From contig CAJTGE010000011.1 of assembly GCA_910575795.1 (NCBI GenBank), forward strand, positions 97,114 to 161,113: a stretch of 64,000 bases of DNA, given 5' to 3'. The translations under genes and the position numbers were made by a program. The DNA comes from Clostridiaceae bacterium (GTDB taxonomy: Bacteria; Bacillota; Clostridia; Lachnospirales; Lachnospiraceae). The notes beneath the pieces are model-generated. The model saw only the letters and a program-made list of their open reading frames with translations. It had not been told where the DNA came from and made no database searches. Positions 27,970-36,176 of the stretch are shown here, piece after piece; the stretch's first letter is position 1, and each line of letters starts with the position of its first letter.

Positions 27970-29061
27970 TCACCCCTCATGTTTTTCATACGCCGCCAGC
28001 AGCCATTTTGCCCCGCCTTCTTTACCGCCCGCCGCGCTGTCCTCCTGTCCCTCAGGCAGACGCCCGTCCTGACGGCCCGGCGCTTCAAGCCGGTAAAAGC
28101 CATACCTCTGCCCCGCCTCCAGGCGTCCTCCCGCATCCGCTATGCGCACCTCCTTCGCCCCGTTGCGGTATGCCTGATGGATCACCCGTCTTGCCAGACC
28201 TGCCAGCTCGCTCTCCTCACAGCGCAGGATCGTTAAGTACGCCGGGCCCCCGCCCGGAACCTCCTCCTGATTCAGGATATAGCTCCAATGCCGGTTCTCT
28301 CCCGCTATCTGCGGCGCCAGCTCTTTCTCGTACTCCAGTCCGACCAGCGTAAGCCCTCTGGCCGGAATCGTCGGCCCGGACGCCGCCCGGTCGCGCGCCT
28401 CCAGAATCTCCTCCACATGCTCCGGCTGGTAAACGCCCATCCCGACTTTCACAAGCGTTCCGGCAATGATCCGGACCATATTGTAGAGGAAACCGCTCCC
28501 GCTGATCCGAAGCGTGAGCATATCCCCGTCCTTTTGCAGATCCAGGCTGTAAATGGTGCGCACCGTCTCCTCCGCCTGAGACCGCGCCGTACAGAAGCTT
28601 TTGAAATCGTGCTCTCCCACAAGATAGGCCGCCGCCTGCCTCATCTTGTCCACATCGAGCTTAAAATAGCAGAAATGGCTGTACAGGCGCTGCAGCGGCA
28701 TATCGATCTTCCGGTTCAGAATCCGGTATTCATACGTCTTCACACAGTTCGCCTTGCGCGGATGAAAGGTCAGGGGAACTTCCCTGGAGGACTGGATGCG
28801 GATATCGTCCGGCAGCCTCTGATTCAGGGCAAAACAAAACTTATCCCCCGGGATCCGGCTCTTTGTGTCAAACACCGCCACATTCCCCATGGCATGAACC
28901 CCGGAATCGGTCCGGCTCGCGCCCGTCACCTGGATCGGCTCCTTTAAAAGCGCGGTCAGAGTCTGATTCAAAACCTCCTCAATCGTCACCCCATTCGGCT
29001 GGAGCTGCCAGCCGCAGTAATTTGTGCCGTCATAGGCCACAACCAGTAAAATCCGTCTCAT
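27970..29061 (-). CDS. truA: tRNA pseudouridine synthase TruA with C-terminal extension
   Basis: TruA makes pseudouridine at tRNA positions 38-40. The start at 29061 (MRRILLVVAYDGTNYCGWQL) is preceded by AGGGGGGATCG. The catalytic Asp52 lies in RTDSGVHAMGN, and FLYNMVRIIAGTLVKVG and ARGLTLVGLEY mark the end of the standard fold near residue 245. About 118 further residues follow (HWSYILNQEEV, AYLTILRCEESELAGLARR, QRYGFYRLE and a low-complexity tail), so the protein is 363 aa against roughly 245-270 for the family. The frame is open for another 88 codons upstream, but that region is repeat DNA. Confidence 0.93.
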   Translation of the reverse strand: MRRILLVVAYDGTNYCGWQLQPNGVTIEEVLNQTLTALLKEPIQVTGASRTDSGVHAMGNVAVFDTKSRIPGDKFCFALNQRLPDDIRIQSSREVPLTFHPRKANCVKTYEYRILNRKIDMPLQRLYSHFCYFKLDVDKMRQAAAYLVGEHDFKSFCTARSQAEETVRTIYSLDLQKDGDMLTLRISGSGFLYNMVRIIAGTLVKVGMGVYQPEHVEEILEARDRAASGPTIPARGLTLVGLEYEKELAPQIAGENRHWSYILNQEEVPGGGPAYLTILRCEESELAGLARRVIHQAYRNGAKEVRIADAGGRLEAGQRYGFYRLEAPGRQDGRLPEGQEDSAAGGKEGGAKWLLAAYEKHEG

Positions 29062-29070
29062 CGATCCCCC

Positions 29071-29192
29071 CTGTATACTCAGCGTGCCGCGGGTATCTGA
29101 ATCGCCGCCCCGCCATACTCCGTGCGCCGGCCCCGAGTTTCCAAAATGCCGCCGCGCCATATTCAGCGTGACGGCCCCAGGCTTCCAAAAGC
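29071..29192. repeat. Degenerate tandem repeat in the ecfT-truA gap
   Basis: Between the ecfT stop and truA start, blocks with a period of about 40-44 bp recur: CATACTCCGTGCGCCGGCCC from 29114 and CATATTCAGCGTGACGGCCC from 29158. Each is followed by a TTCCAAAA-GCC type ending. A weaker third block begins near 29074. Confidence 0.6.
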
Positions 29193-29201
29193 CGCCTTCC
29201 C

Positions 29202-29999
29202 TTACAGCCGGCTCAGCACGATCACGCCCGCCAGATAACACACGCATATCCCATACGCCGTCCAGTCGCGCGGCGCGTAGCGCAGCGGCTTCATCTTCGT
29301 CCGCCCCTCGCCGCCCCGGTAGCACCTGGCCTCCATCGCCATCGCCAGATCCGTGGCCCGGCGGAAGGCGGATACAAACAGCGGCACCAGAAGCGGAATC
29401 ATATTTTTAGCCTTCTGAATCAGATTTCCCGACTCAAAATCAGCGCCCCTCGCCATCTGGGCCTTCATAATCTTATCCGTCTCCTCCACCAGTATGGGGA
29501 TAAAACGAAGCGCAATGGACATCATCATAGAGATCTCATGCACCGGAACGCCGATCCGCTTTAAACCGCCCAGGCTCTTCTCCAGGCCGTCTGTCAACTG
29601 ATTCGGCGTTGTACACAGCGTCATGATTGACGAGCCGACGACCAGATACATCAGGCGCATGCCCATAAAAAAGGCCAGCGCCGCCCCCTCTCTCGTCACC
29701 CGCAGAAAGCCGATGCGAAACAGCTCCTCCCCGTCCGTCAGAAACAGGTTAAAAGCGATGCTGATCAGAAGCAGGAGCACAATCGCCTTTAAGCCCCTGA
29801 CAATAAAGCGGAACGGCACCTTCGACAGCTTCACCGCCGCTCCCATAAACACCGTCGCCGCCAGATAGCACAAAAGACTGTTGGCAAAAAACAGCGAAAT
29901 AATAAAAATCATGGTCCCAAACAGCTTTGTCCGCGGATCCAGACGGTGAATCACCGAATCCACGGGATAATACTGCCCGATTGTAATGTCCCGTATCAT
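29202..29999 (-). CDS. ecfT: Energy-coupling factor transporter transmembrane protein EcfT
   Basis: EcfT is the membrane scaffold that couples the two ECF ATPases to interchangeable vitamin- or metal-binding S components. The 265-aa protein starts [20 protein letters not shown]. It has the two coupling-helix signatures, AQMARGADFES and AMEARCYRGG, with the conserved Ala-Arg-Gly/Ala-Arg-Cys cores. It overlaps ecfA2 by 4 bp. No S component gene is adjacent, so this is a shared group II module. Confidence 0.94.
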   Translation of the reverse strand: MIRDITIGQYYPVDSVIHRLDPRTKLFGTMIFIISLFFANSLLCYLAATVFMGAAVKLSKVPFRFIVRGLKAIVLLLLISIAFNLFLTDGEELFRIGFLRVTREGAALAFFMGMRLMYLVVGSSIMTLCTTPNQLTDGLEKSLGGLKRIGVPVHEISMMMSIALRFIPILVEETDKIMKAQMARGADFESGNLIQKAKNMIPLLVPLFVSAFRRATDLAMAMEARCYRGGEGRTKMKPLRYAPRDWTAYGICVCYLAGVIVLSRL

Positions 30000-30865
30000 T
30001 GGGTCTTATTTCCCCCTTTATTTAAAAGCGACAGGATCGCATCCCTCGCCTCTTCCACGGTCGTGATCGAATCATCAATGGGAATTCCCCGTTCCCTCAG
30101 CCCCTGGACCACGTACGTAATCTGAGGCGCGGCCAGGCCCATGGACTCCAGCTCCCGGTAGTGGAGGAACACCTCCCTCGGGGGCCCGTCGAACACCTTT
30201 TCACCGTGATTCATCACCATGATCCGATCCACATACCTGGCCACGTCCTCCATACTATGTGATACAAGAAGGATCGTAAGGCCGTGCTGGCGGTTCAGGC
30301 GCTCAATCTGGTTCAGGATCTCGTCCCGGCCTCTGGGATCCAGCCCCGCCGTAGGCTCATCCAAAATCATCATCTCCGGGCGCATGGCCAGCACTCCGGC
30401 GATCGCCACGCGGCGCTTCTGGCCGCCGGACAGCTCAAAGGGCGACCGCCCGTAAAAGCTCTCGTCCATCCCCACCAGGGACAGCGCGTGCCTGGCCCTC
30501 TTCTTAACCTCCTCCTCCGAACAGCCCAGATTCTTCGGCCCAAAGCAGACATCTGAAAATACGTCCGCCTCAAATAGCTGATGCTCCGGGTACTGGAACA
30601 CCAGCCCCACCCTGCCGCGCAGCTCCCGAAGCTTATACCCCTCGCTGTAAATGCTCGTCCCATGGTATAAAATATCGCCGCTGTCCGCCTTAATCAGCCC
30701 GTTCAAGTGCTGGATCAGGGTGGACTTGCCCGACCCGGTATGGCCGATCAGCCCCACAAACTCCCCGTCCTTTATCTCAAAATTCACATGCTTCAGCACA
30801 TGATGCTCAAAGGCCGTGCCGGGGCCGTAGGTGTAATCCAAATCAATTGCTTTTATTGACATCAT
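29996..30865 (-). CDS. ecfA2: Energy-coupling factor ATPase EcfA2
   Basis: This 289-aa ABC ATPase of the ECF importer has Walker [11 protein letters not shown]-loop [13 protein letters not shown], signature [13 protein letters not shown], Walker [14 protein letters not shown] and H-loop [10 protein letters not shown]. Its start overlaps the ecfA1 stop by 4 bp (ATGA), so the two ATPases are made in step. Adjacent ATGs at 30865 and 30862 are both possible starts. Confidence 0.94.
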   Translation of the reverse strand: MMSIKAIDLDYTYGPGTAFEHHVLKHVNFEIKDGEFVGLIGHTGSGKSTLIQHLNGLIKADSGDILYHGTSIYSEGYKLRELRGRVGLVFQYPEHQLFEADVFSDVCFGPKNLGCSEEEVKKRARHALSLVGMDESFYGRSPFELSGGQKRRVAIAGVLAMRPEMMILDEPTAGLDPRGRDEILNQIERLNRQHGLTILLVSHSMEDVARYVDRIMVMNHGEKVFDGPPREVFLHYRELESMGLAAPQITYVVQGLRERGIPIDDSITTVEEARDAILSLLNKGGNKTQ

Positions 30866-31773
30866 TCATTCCCTTCATCCCGCGAATAACAGTTCAGGTT
30901 GTCTGAACGGTTACTCCCGCGCTCCAAAAGCGGAACCAGCGCCTCTATCAGCTCTTCCCTGGTCAATATCCCGTCCGGAAGCGCCACGCCCTCCTTCTTA
31001 AGCTCAAACGCAAGCTCCGTCACCTGCGGAACATCCAGCCTCCATTCCTTGAGCCGTTCCACGCATGAAAAGATCTCCCTCGGCGTCCCGTCCATGACCA
31101 CAGAGCCGCCTTCCATCACGATCACGCGATCCGCGTCAATCACCTCTTCCATATAATGGGTGATCAGAATCACCGTGATCCCCTCGGCCCGGTTCAGATC
31201 ATGTACGGTCCGGATCACCTCTTTGCGCCCGTTCGGATCCAGCATGGCGGTCGGCTCGTCAAGGACAATGCACTGCGGCTTCATGGCCATCACGCCCGCA
31301 ATCGCCACCCGCTGCTTCTGTCCCCCGGACAAACGGTTGGGCGAACGCTTGCGGTACATGGTCATCCCCACCTTCTCAAGGCTTTCATCCACCCGCCTCC
31401 AGATCTCTTCTGTCGGGACGCCGATATTTTCCGGGCCAAAGCCCACGTCCTCCTCCACCACATTTCCGATAATCTGGTTGTCCGGGTTCTGAAATACCAT
31501 CCCCGCCGTCTTTCTGACCTCCCACAGGGCCTCCTCATCCGATGTGTCGAGATCGGACACCCAGATCGTCCCCTCTGTCGGGAGCAGAATCCCGTTCAAA
31601 TGCTTGGCCAGCGTTGATTTGCCGGAACCGTTATGTCCCAGCACAGCGACAAAACTTCCTTTTTCAATCTCCAGATCCACATGGTCAATAGCCCGTTTTA
31701 CCTCCTCGATCCTGTCCTCTTCATCGCGCTTTATATAGTCATATACAAGATTTACTGCTTTAATAATGTTCAT
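30862..31773 (-). CDS. ecfA1: Energy-coupling factor ATPase EcfA1, with a REP-like repeat in its 3' end
   Basis: This 303-aa ECF ABC ATPase has Walker [11 protein letters not shown]-loop [20 protein letters not shown], signature [13 protein letters not shown], Walker [14 protein letters not shown] and H-loop LITHYMEEV. The last residues, [16 protein letters not shown], do not look like an EcfA1 end. They are encoded by a palindromic repeat (30886-30914) present elsewhere in the window in non-coding DNA, inserted in frame without destroying the overlap with ecfA2. In most Firmicutes this gene directly follows rplQ, which here lies about 7 kb away. Confidence 0.93.
   Translation of the reverse strand: MNIIKAVNLVYDYIKRDEEDRIEEVKRAIDHVDLEIEKGSFVAVLGHNGSGKSTLAKHLNGILLPTEGTIWVSDLDTSDEEALWEVRKTAGMVFQNPDNQIIGNVVEEDVGFGPENIGVPTEEIWRRVDESLEKVGMTMYRKRSPNRLSGGQKQRVAIAGVMAMKPQCIVLDEPTAMLDPNGRKEVIRTVHDLNRAEGITVILITHYMEEVIDADRVIVMEGGSVVMDGTPREIFSCVERLKEWRLDVPQVTELAFELKKEGVALPDGILTREELIEALVPLLERGSNRSDNLNCYSRDEGNE
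30886..30914. repeat. REP-like palindrome inside ecfA1
   Basis: Forward-strand ATAACAGTTCAG-GTTGT-CTGAACGGTTAC is the reverse complement of the copy at 5996-6024 over about 28 bases, including the same 5-nt loop. It lies within the last 20 codons of ecfA1. Confidence 0.8.
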
Positions 31774-32061
31774 CGCCGCTCCCTTTTGCCTCTCGTACTG
31801 TGCTGATTCGTTTTGTTCTGTTTTGTCCTGTCCGGGTTGGGTTGATTACGTGAATGCCAAAGCCACGCCGCTTCCCGGGCAGTGTGTGGAATTGGAATGC
31901 TGCGTATTTGTGTAAATTGTAGATGAATTTTCTGATGGCGTCAAGTAGAAACGAATGAAACGTTTAAGAAAGATGGGGGATACTGTGGTGGGGCGTTGTT
32001 CAGAGTAGAATTGACGGGCTGTTGGTAAGTTATGCTTACAAAAAAGAGTCGTGAAAGGGAC

Positions 32062-32224
32062 GCCGGAAGCAGGCGGTATATCCAACGAAACCGCGCTTTC
32101 GCTCAGAGAAAAGCGCAGCGGACGCCTTGTACAGCCCTGTGTATACAACGATAAATTTCAGGGCCCGATCTTTGCGCCAGCGGTTTTCTATGGGTTTCTT
32201 ATGGATATACCGCCTGCTTCCGGC
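32062..32224. repeat. Long covarying hairpin element, copy B
   Basis: This 163-bp element lies in the 582-bp gene-free stretch upstream of ecfA1. The outer arms GCCGGAAGCAGGCGGTATAT and its complement are perfect. The core shares AGAGAAAAGCGCAGCGGACG and GCGGTTTTCTATGGGTTTCT with copies A and C. It has an extra inner hairpin (GCCCTG with CAGGGC) in the middle. The rest of this stretch (31774-32061, 32225-32355) shows nothing recognisable. Confidence 0.8.
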
Positions 32225-32355
32225 TATGTGGCTGGCAGGCCGGGAATCATGCAGAGGAGCCGATCTTCTATATGAATGAACGATTGTCAATGTTAATACA
32301 TCTCCGCCCAAGCTGGACTGGAATATTCATTCCCGCCCTCATTGGGATTGATTTT

Positions 32356-33357
32356 TCATTTTATAAGAGAGCTCTGTGTTATAACATAACATGTTTCGTG
32401 ATTGGCATTCTGAACAGCCTGAACAATGTGCAGCCTCCGGCTGAGCAACTCCTCCCGGCTGAGCGCGGTCGGCGCGATATAAACCGGTATTGAACCCTTT
32501 TCGTCCGTCAGCACAGCCTTTTGATAAAAAGACATATTGGCAGGCAGGTTTGAGGAAGATGGTGAGAAGCGAAGGCGAAAGTCGCCCGCTCCTTCAATCC
32601 GGGAGAGCATTCCATAGAGGAAATATGTTTTCCTTCGTTCTTCTCTCCCGCCGCCCTCCTGATTTTTCTCCGATTCGGCCTGGCTCAGCATTGCAGATTC
32701 CGATAACTCCCACTGTCCCGGCGCAGGGCCGGCGTTATATTCCGCCTCGTCGGTCAGCCTGATCTGATACCACATCGGCTGGCTCCCCGCATCCTGCTTT
32801 ACCACACGGGCCGTTGCATAGATCCCCGAGCGCTGCGCGCCCCATTCACTGAACCAGGACAGCCGCCCGCTATATTGTTCCGGCTCAATTACCTGTCTGT
32901 AACCGGCCTGTATCTGTTCCTGTAAACCAGACGCCGCCTGCGGATCGCTGCACAGGTCTGAGGCCAGCCGCCATATTTCAGGCAATTCCCTTTCCAAAAA
33001 ATAATTGTACTCCTGCTCTGTCAGCGTAATCCCATTCTCAGGCAGGAAATGAATATTCAAACCGATTGTCTCCACATGAGAGCGGTAAAGGAGGAACTGG
33101 CAGCATATCCGCTGCCCCTGATTACATAGCTCATAACGCCGCGCCTCCGAATATATCGATTCTGCTGACCCCTCCAGTTCTGTTCCCGCATCCTTTAATG
33201 TCCACTGTTCAAGGCCGGAGCGGGAAATAATGTCAGCGAATTGTTCTGGCGTCGGATACAGAAATGCCGCCGCTTTTTTCACTGACATGAAACAGATTCC
33301 AAGAAAGAAGAACAGCGCGAAACATATAAGGGATAAATATCTCTTTTTCATTGGCAT
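32356..33357 (-). CDS. Membrane-anchored hypothetical protein
   Basis: This 333-aa protein has a basic start (MPMKKRYLSL), one hydrophobic segment (ICFALFFFLGICFMSV, about 11-26) and a hydrophilic extracytoplasmic remainder. It has two cysteine-rich spots (ELCNQGQRICCQF and ASDLCSDPQ). I do not recognise the family. Codon use and GC resemble the core genome more than its AT-rich neighbours do. It could be the last gene of an operon with the two genes upstream. Confidence 0.7.
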   Translation of the reverse strand: MPMKKRYLSLICFALFFFLGICFMSVKKAAAFLYPTPEQFADIISRSGLEQWTLKDAGTELEGSAESIYSEARRYELCNQGQRICCQFLLYRSHVETIGLNIHFLPENGITLTEQEYNYFLERELPEIWRLASDLCSDPQAASGLQEQIQAGYRQVIEPEQYSGRLSWFSEWGAQRSGIYATARVVKQDAGSQPMWYQIRLTDEAEYNAGPAPGQWELSESAMLSQAESEKNQEGGGREERRKTYFLYGMLSRIEGAGDFRLRFSPSSSNLPANMSFYQKAVLTDEKGSIPVYIAPTALSREELLSRRLHIVQAVQNANHETCYVITQSSLIK

Positions 33358-33395
33358 ACACCTTTTGGAAAAGGTAAAACTATCGTATTATGAAA

Positions 33396-33851
33396 TTAAC
33401 AATACCCTTCACAATATGCCATCGCCATATGTGAAATTACTGAGCGGAACACTAAACCTTCGTTGTTATATTCATCTTGTGAAACACCAGATGCTAATTC
33501 CATTTCGAGAAACAGTTTATTGCTATTTGAACATATGTATCTGGTATGTTCTTCGATAACAACAAAAATAAAATCTTTAGTTGTACCTACATTATACTTA
33601 TCACTTTTTTCGTTTTCAATGACTCTAAATATGCGAAACCGCATTTCATCCGGCTTTATTTGCAATTCCATATTTTGAACACAATGTGTTGCATTATTAG
33701 TCAACATTTGCAAATTATAATAGGGAAAATTTTTAAAAGAAATTTCCTCAACATCCACCTTACTTTTTAAAATATTTATAAGTTCAAAGGTTGATTTTAT
33801 CCCTATTGGTATCATTTTTTTAAACTTTTTTACTTGTTCAGCATATGTCAT
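33396..33851 (-). CDS. Hypothetical protein, AT-rich gene
   Basis: The 151-aa product (start MTYAEQVKKFKKMIPIGIKS; a second ATG three codons upstream has poor ribosome-binding-site spacing) has no signal or membrane segment and no family I recognise. The gene is markedly richer in A+T than its surroundings, as is the next gene upstream, which suggests recent acquisition. The mixed alpha/beta pattern (RFRIFRVIENEKSDKYNVGT, DFIFVVIEEHTRYICS) could be a small immunity- or chaperone-like protein, but that is a guess. Confidence 0.65.
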   Translation of the reverse strand: MTYAEQVKKFKKMIPIGIKSTFELINILKSKVDVEEISFKNFPYYNLQMLTNNATHCVQNMELQIKPDEMRFRIFRVIENEKSDKYNVGTTKDFIFVVIEEHTRYICSNSNKLFLEMELASGVSQDEYNNEGLVFRSVISHMAMAYCEGYC

Positions 33852-33864
33852 TAAAGTCATTTCC

Positions 33865-34401
33865 TTAATTAATTTCTCCTAATTCTCCTACTATAGCTGC
33901 GGATAACCATGATCCAGAGCCCAAATTATAGCCTTTTAATCCTGAAAATTTTACTCTTGCTTGTGTTTTGTCAGTAGGAATATCAACGGTTCCTATTAAT
34001 ACAGAGCCAATACTGGCAGCTGGAACATTTATCGTTTGCCCGGCGATATTACCATATTCTTTTGCAACTAAAGCACTCCCATTATCTACAACAACTTTAG
34101 TAAATTTCCATGCATTATATAAATCGGAACCAGACCAATGCAGATAAATCTGACACTCTTCTGATGTACCATTTCTGTGTATTGTAGCATAGAGTACAGA
34201 TTTCTCTCTAGTCTTATTATCAGATATCTCACCAATTTTCACCCAACTGTTCTCTGAAATCTCTACGCTATTAATTGGTAATACAAAAGTTTCTCCTTGC
34301 CTCTGCCGATTTGATACATTGTCCGTATCTGCAAAGGCTGAGATAGACACAGCAAATACAACAATAGTCGCTAATAAAAATGTAGAAACTCTTTTTAACA
34401 T
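33865..34401 (-). CDS. Small secreted hypothetical protein
   Basis: This 178-aa protein has a clear signal peptide (MLKRVSTFLLATIVVFAVSI with cleavage likely after SAFA). The rest is beta-rich (VLYATIHRNGTSEECQIYLH, ASIGSVLIGTVDIP, SWLSAAIVGEL). The mature part resembles small surface beta-sandwich proteins in pattern only. AAAGGAGGAGA precedes the ATG. The whole 172-bp palindrome upstream would lie in the 5' leader or overlap the promoter. It is probably cotranscribed with the next two genes. Confidence 0.72.
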   Translation of the reverse strand: MLKRVSTFLLATIVVFAVSISAFADTDNVSNRQRQGETFVLPINSVEISENSWVKIGEISDNKTREKSVLYATIHRNGTSEECQIYLHWSGSDLYNAWKFTKVVVDNGSALVAKEYGNIAGQTINVPAASIGSVLIGTVDIPTDKTQARVKFSGLKGYNLGSGSWLSAAIVGELGEIN

Positions 34402-34416
34402 TCATTCTCCTCCTTT

Positions 34417-34588
34417 ATATAATGTACTCTCGGAATCTTGCTGTGCCTGATTTTGTGAGATGATTTTTTGTCAGATGTGCACAAATTTATGAGGCGTACG
34501 TGGAGCGTACGTTGATTAAATTTGGGTGCATCTGGCGGAAAATCAGCCGCAAAAGCAGGCGCAGAGAGATTCCGAGAGTACATTATAT
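34417..34588. repeat. 172-bp near-perfect palindrome upstream of the secreted protein gene
   Basis: The outer arms from 34417 and to 34588 match over 22 bp (ATATAATGTACTCTCGGAAT on the left). Pairing continues inward with few mismatches through CAAATTT/AAATTTG to a tip GCGTACG-tgga-GCGTACG, whose two halves are direct copies rather than complements. It ends 16 bp before the start codon at 34401. Confidence 0.8.
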
Positions 34589-34716
34589 TCAATATTTATA
34601 ATACACATTTAAATATTGCCATATATAACGCCAAATGTCAATTAGTACATGATTCTCATTAGGGCTGTTTCACGAATGATGTTACTTTTCACGGGTCGGG
34701 GAAATTAAGGTATGAC

Positions 34717-34738
34717 AACCAAGGGCTCTTGTGAGCCC
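34717..34738. terminator. Small hairpin with T-run
   Basis: GGGCTC-TTGT-GAGCCC followed by CTCATTTTT on the plus strand. It lies just past the end of the IS66 remnant and may be a terminator or the edge of the insertion sequence. Confidence 0.45.
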
Positions 34739-34747
34739 CTCATTTTT

Positions 34748-35390
34748 CTATATCCTCAGATAGAACCTCTTATGAAGCTTCCGGTTTTGGACTTTCGGTT
34801 TCGCCGTTTTCTTCCTATTGAATATTTCTTTTACCGACTGGTAAAGATTCTCTCTATTCTCGATCCTAAAATGATCAAGCATGCTTAAGCATTCACAAAA
34901 GTAGGCTAACTGCTCAAAACTCCTCAGAGAAATTGCCTGGTTTATTTTTCCTTTTAATACCCTTGCCTTTCGTTCGCACAGATTATTATCCGGATCCACC
35001 AGGGAATTTGACAGGAACAGCAGATGGTTATGCCGGTATTCCACCATCCGCAGATACAGATTGTATCCGTCACGGTAATAATCGGATGGCGGGCTCTCTT
35101 CATATTCTTCCGCTACTGTCTGGACAATGGCGTCATACCTTTTTTCAAACTCTGCTGTCTTTTCATACGCGCTCCCTTCTTCCGGCGCGCGATTGTTTTC
35201 ATGGATCATTTCCTGTATGAGCTCCAGCATCTGCCTGTTCCATGTAAACCCCAGCTCATTCTCCATACTGTCCCTGAGGTGACGCTCTATATGTACCATA
35301 CACTCCTGATGGTCTGAGCCATATCTGTAAAAACACGCCTCATGATCATGGATCAGTATCCCTGCGAACGTCTCTGCCGGGGTTCACCTC
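34748..35390 (-). pseudogene. IS66-family transposase, C-terminal remnant
   Basis: The frame ends with SNSLVDPDNNLCERKARVLK, equivalent to the conserved DNNxxERxxRxxK of IS66 DDE transposases, followed by the C-terminal helical part. It remains open upstream of the first ATG (35299) through ETFAGILIHDHEACFYRYGS, typical IS66 sequence around the second catalytic region. It then meets a stop near 35390. The N-terminal half and the accessory ORFs are missing, so it is inactive. Confidence 0.8.
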
Positions 35391-35730
35391 TGTTTTATGA
35401 CGACTTTAACCAGGGGGGCCCATTTTTAATTATTGGACACCAGCCCGTCGGATATTCTTTTCAGTCTCTGGACTATGCTTTTGGGAATACTGGTTTCAGC
35501 AAATATTTCCTAATCTTTTAAATATGGCTCTGCTGTGCACTTTCTGTCAGATTCCCGTGCTCAGTCCGCTAAGAACTTTATTCAGGTATTCCTGGTCGTA
35601 GCCGCATTTTTTCCTCTTGCTCGCGATTCCCATACGGCAGCTTTTTTCCTGCTTCAGCAGATTTGTTCCTATTAGCAGTCGAGATGAGCTATATTATATG
35701 TTGTTTTTATTATAGCGTGGCGGGTATGTA
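35391..35730. other. Gene-poor stretch with unidentified fragments
   Basis: No intact gene. On the minus strand, about 35670-35550 reads NLLKQEKSCRMGIASKRKKC and then DQEYLNKVLSGLSTGI before a stop. It may be the end of a decayed transposition or regulatory gene; I cannot name it. Confidence 0.35.
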
Positions 35731-35878
35731 GCCAGAGTCCGATTCCAAACCCATAAGGAACCCGTAGAAAACCGCCGGCGCTTAGCGAGGTCTTTTCGAG
35801 CTTAGCGTCCGCTGCGCTTTTCTCCGAGCGGGAGCGGGGTTCCGTTGGGTTTGGAATCGGACTCTGGCGGCCCTCTCA
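35731..35878. repeat. Long covarying hairpin element, copy C (inverted relative to A and B)
   Basis: The 148-bp palindrome has 22-bp perfect outer arms (GCCAGAGTCCGATTCCAAAC and complement). Read on the minus strand its core matches copies A and B: GGAACCCCGCT, CGGAGAAAAGCGCAGCGGAC and GCCGGCGGTTTTCTACGGG. The last bases run into the 14-mer GGCGGCCCTCTCAC (35876-35889), also found at 5979 and 56051. The following 300 bp up to the next gene contain smaller inverted repeats and no convincing gene. Confidence 0.85.
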
Positions 35879-36176
35879 CGACAGACAACGCCCCGCAACA
35901 ATTCACTTCGCTTAACTAAATACCATTGCCGGCTGAACTACAACAAGTCAACACCCCCGCGGCTCTGCAGCGCTGCAAGCAACGGGGTTGTTGACCCTCG
36001 CGGCAGTCGCCAAATGTGCATGCAGGCATGCCCACTTGGCTCGTTGCTCGCGGGAATAAACACCAAAAGCCCACAGGAATCACACACTCTTTTGGATGTC
36101 TGGTTTTCGCAGCATACCGTACAGCCGCCTCCACCGCGATGTTCAGCAAGGAATTCTTTTTTCCAATTCTCCACCC

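Noticed and set aside
34441..34590. Possible riboswitch in the 5' region of the secreted protein gene
   Set aside because: The fold is a single long palindrome with arms matched at DNA level, not the multi-stem junction of a known riboswitch.
35938..36174. Minus-strand GTG-start frame with Cys-rich stretch CTVCCENQ and RVCDSCG
   Set aside because: It looks at first like a zinc ribbon, but its second half runs through hairpin-rich repeat DNA and it has no ribosome-binding site of its own after the cell-wall protein stop. Probably chance.
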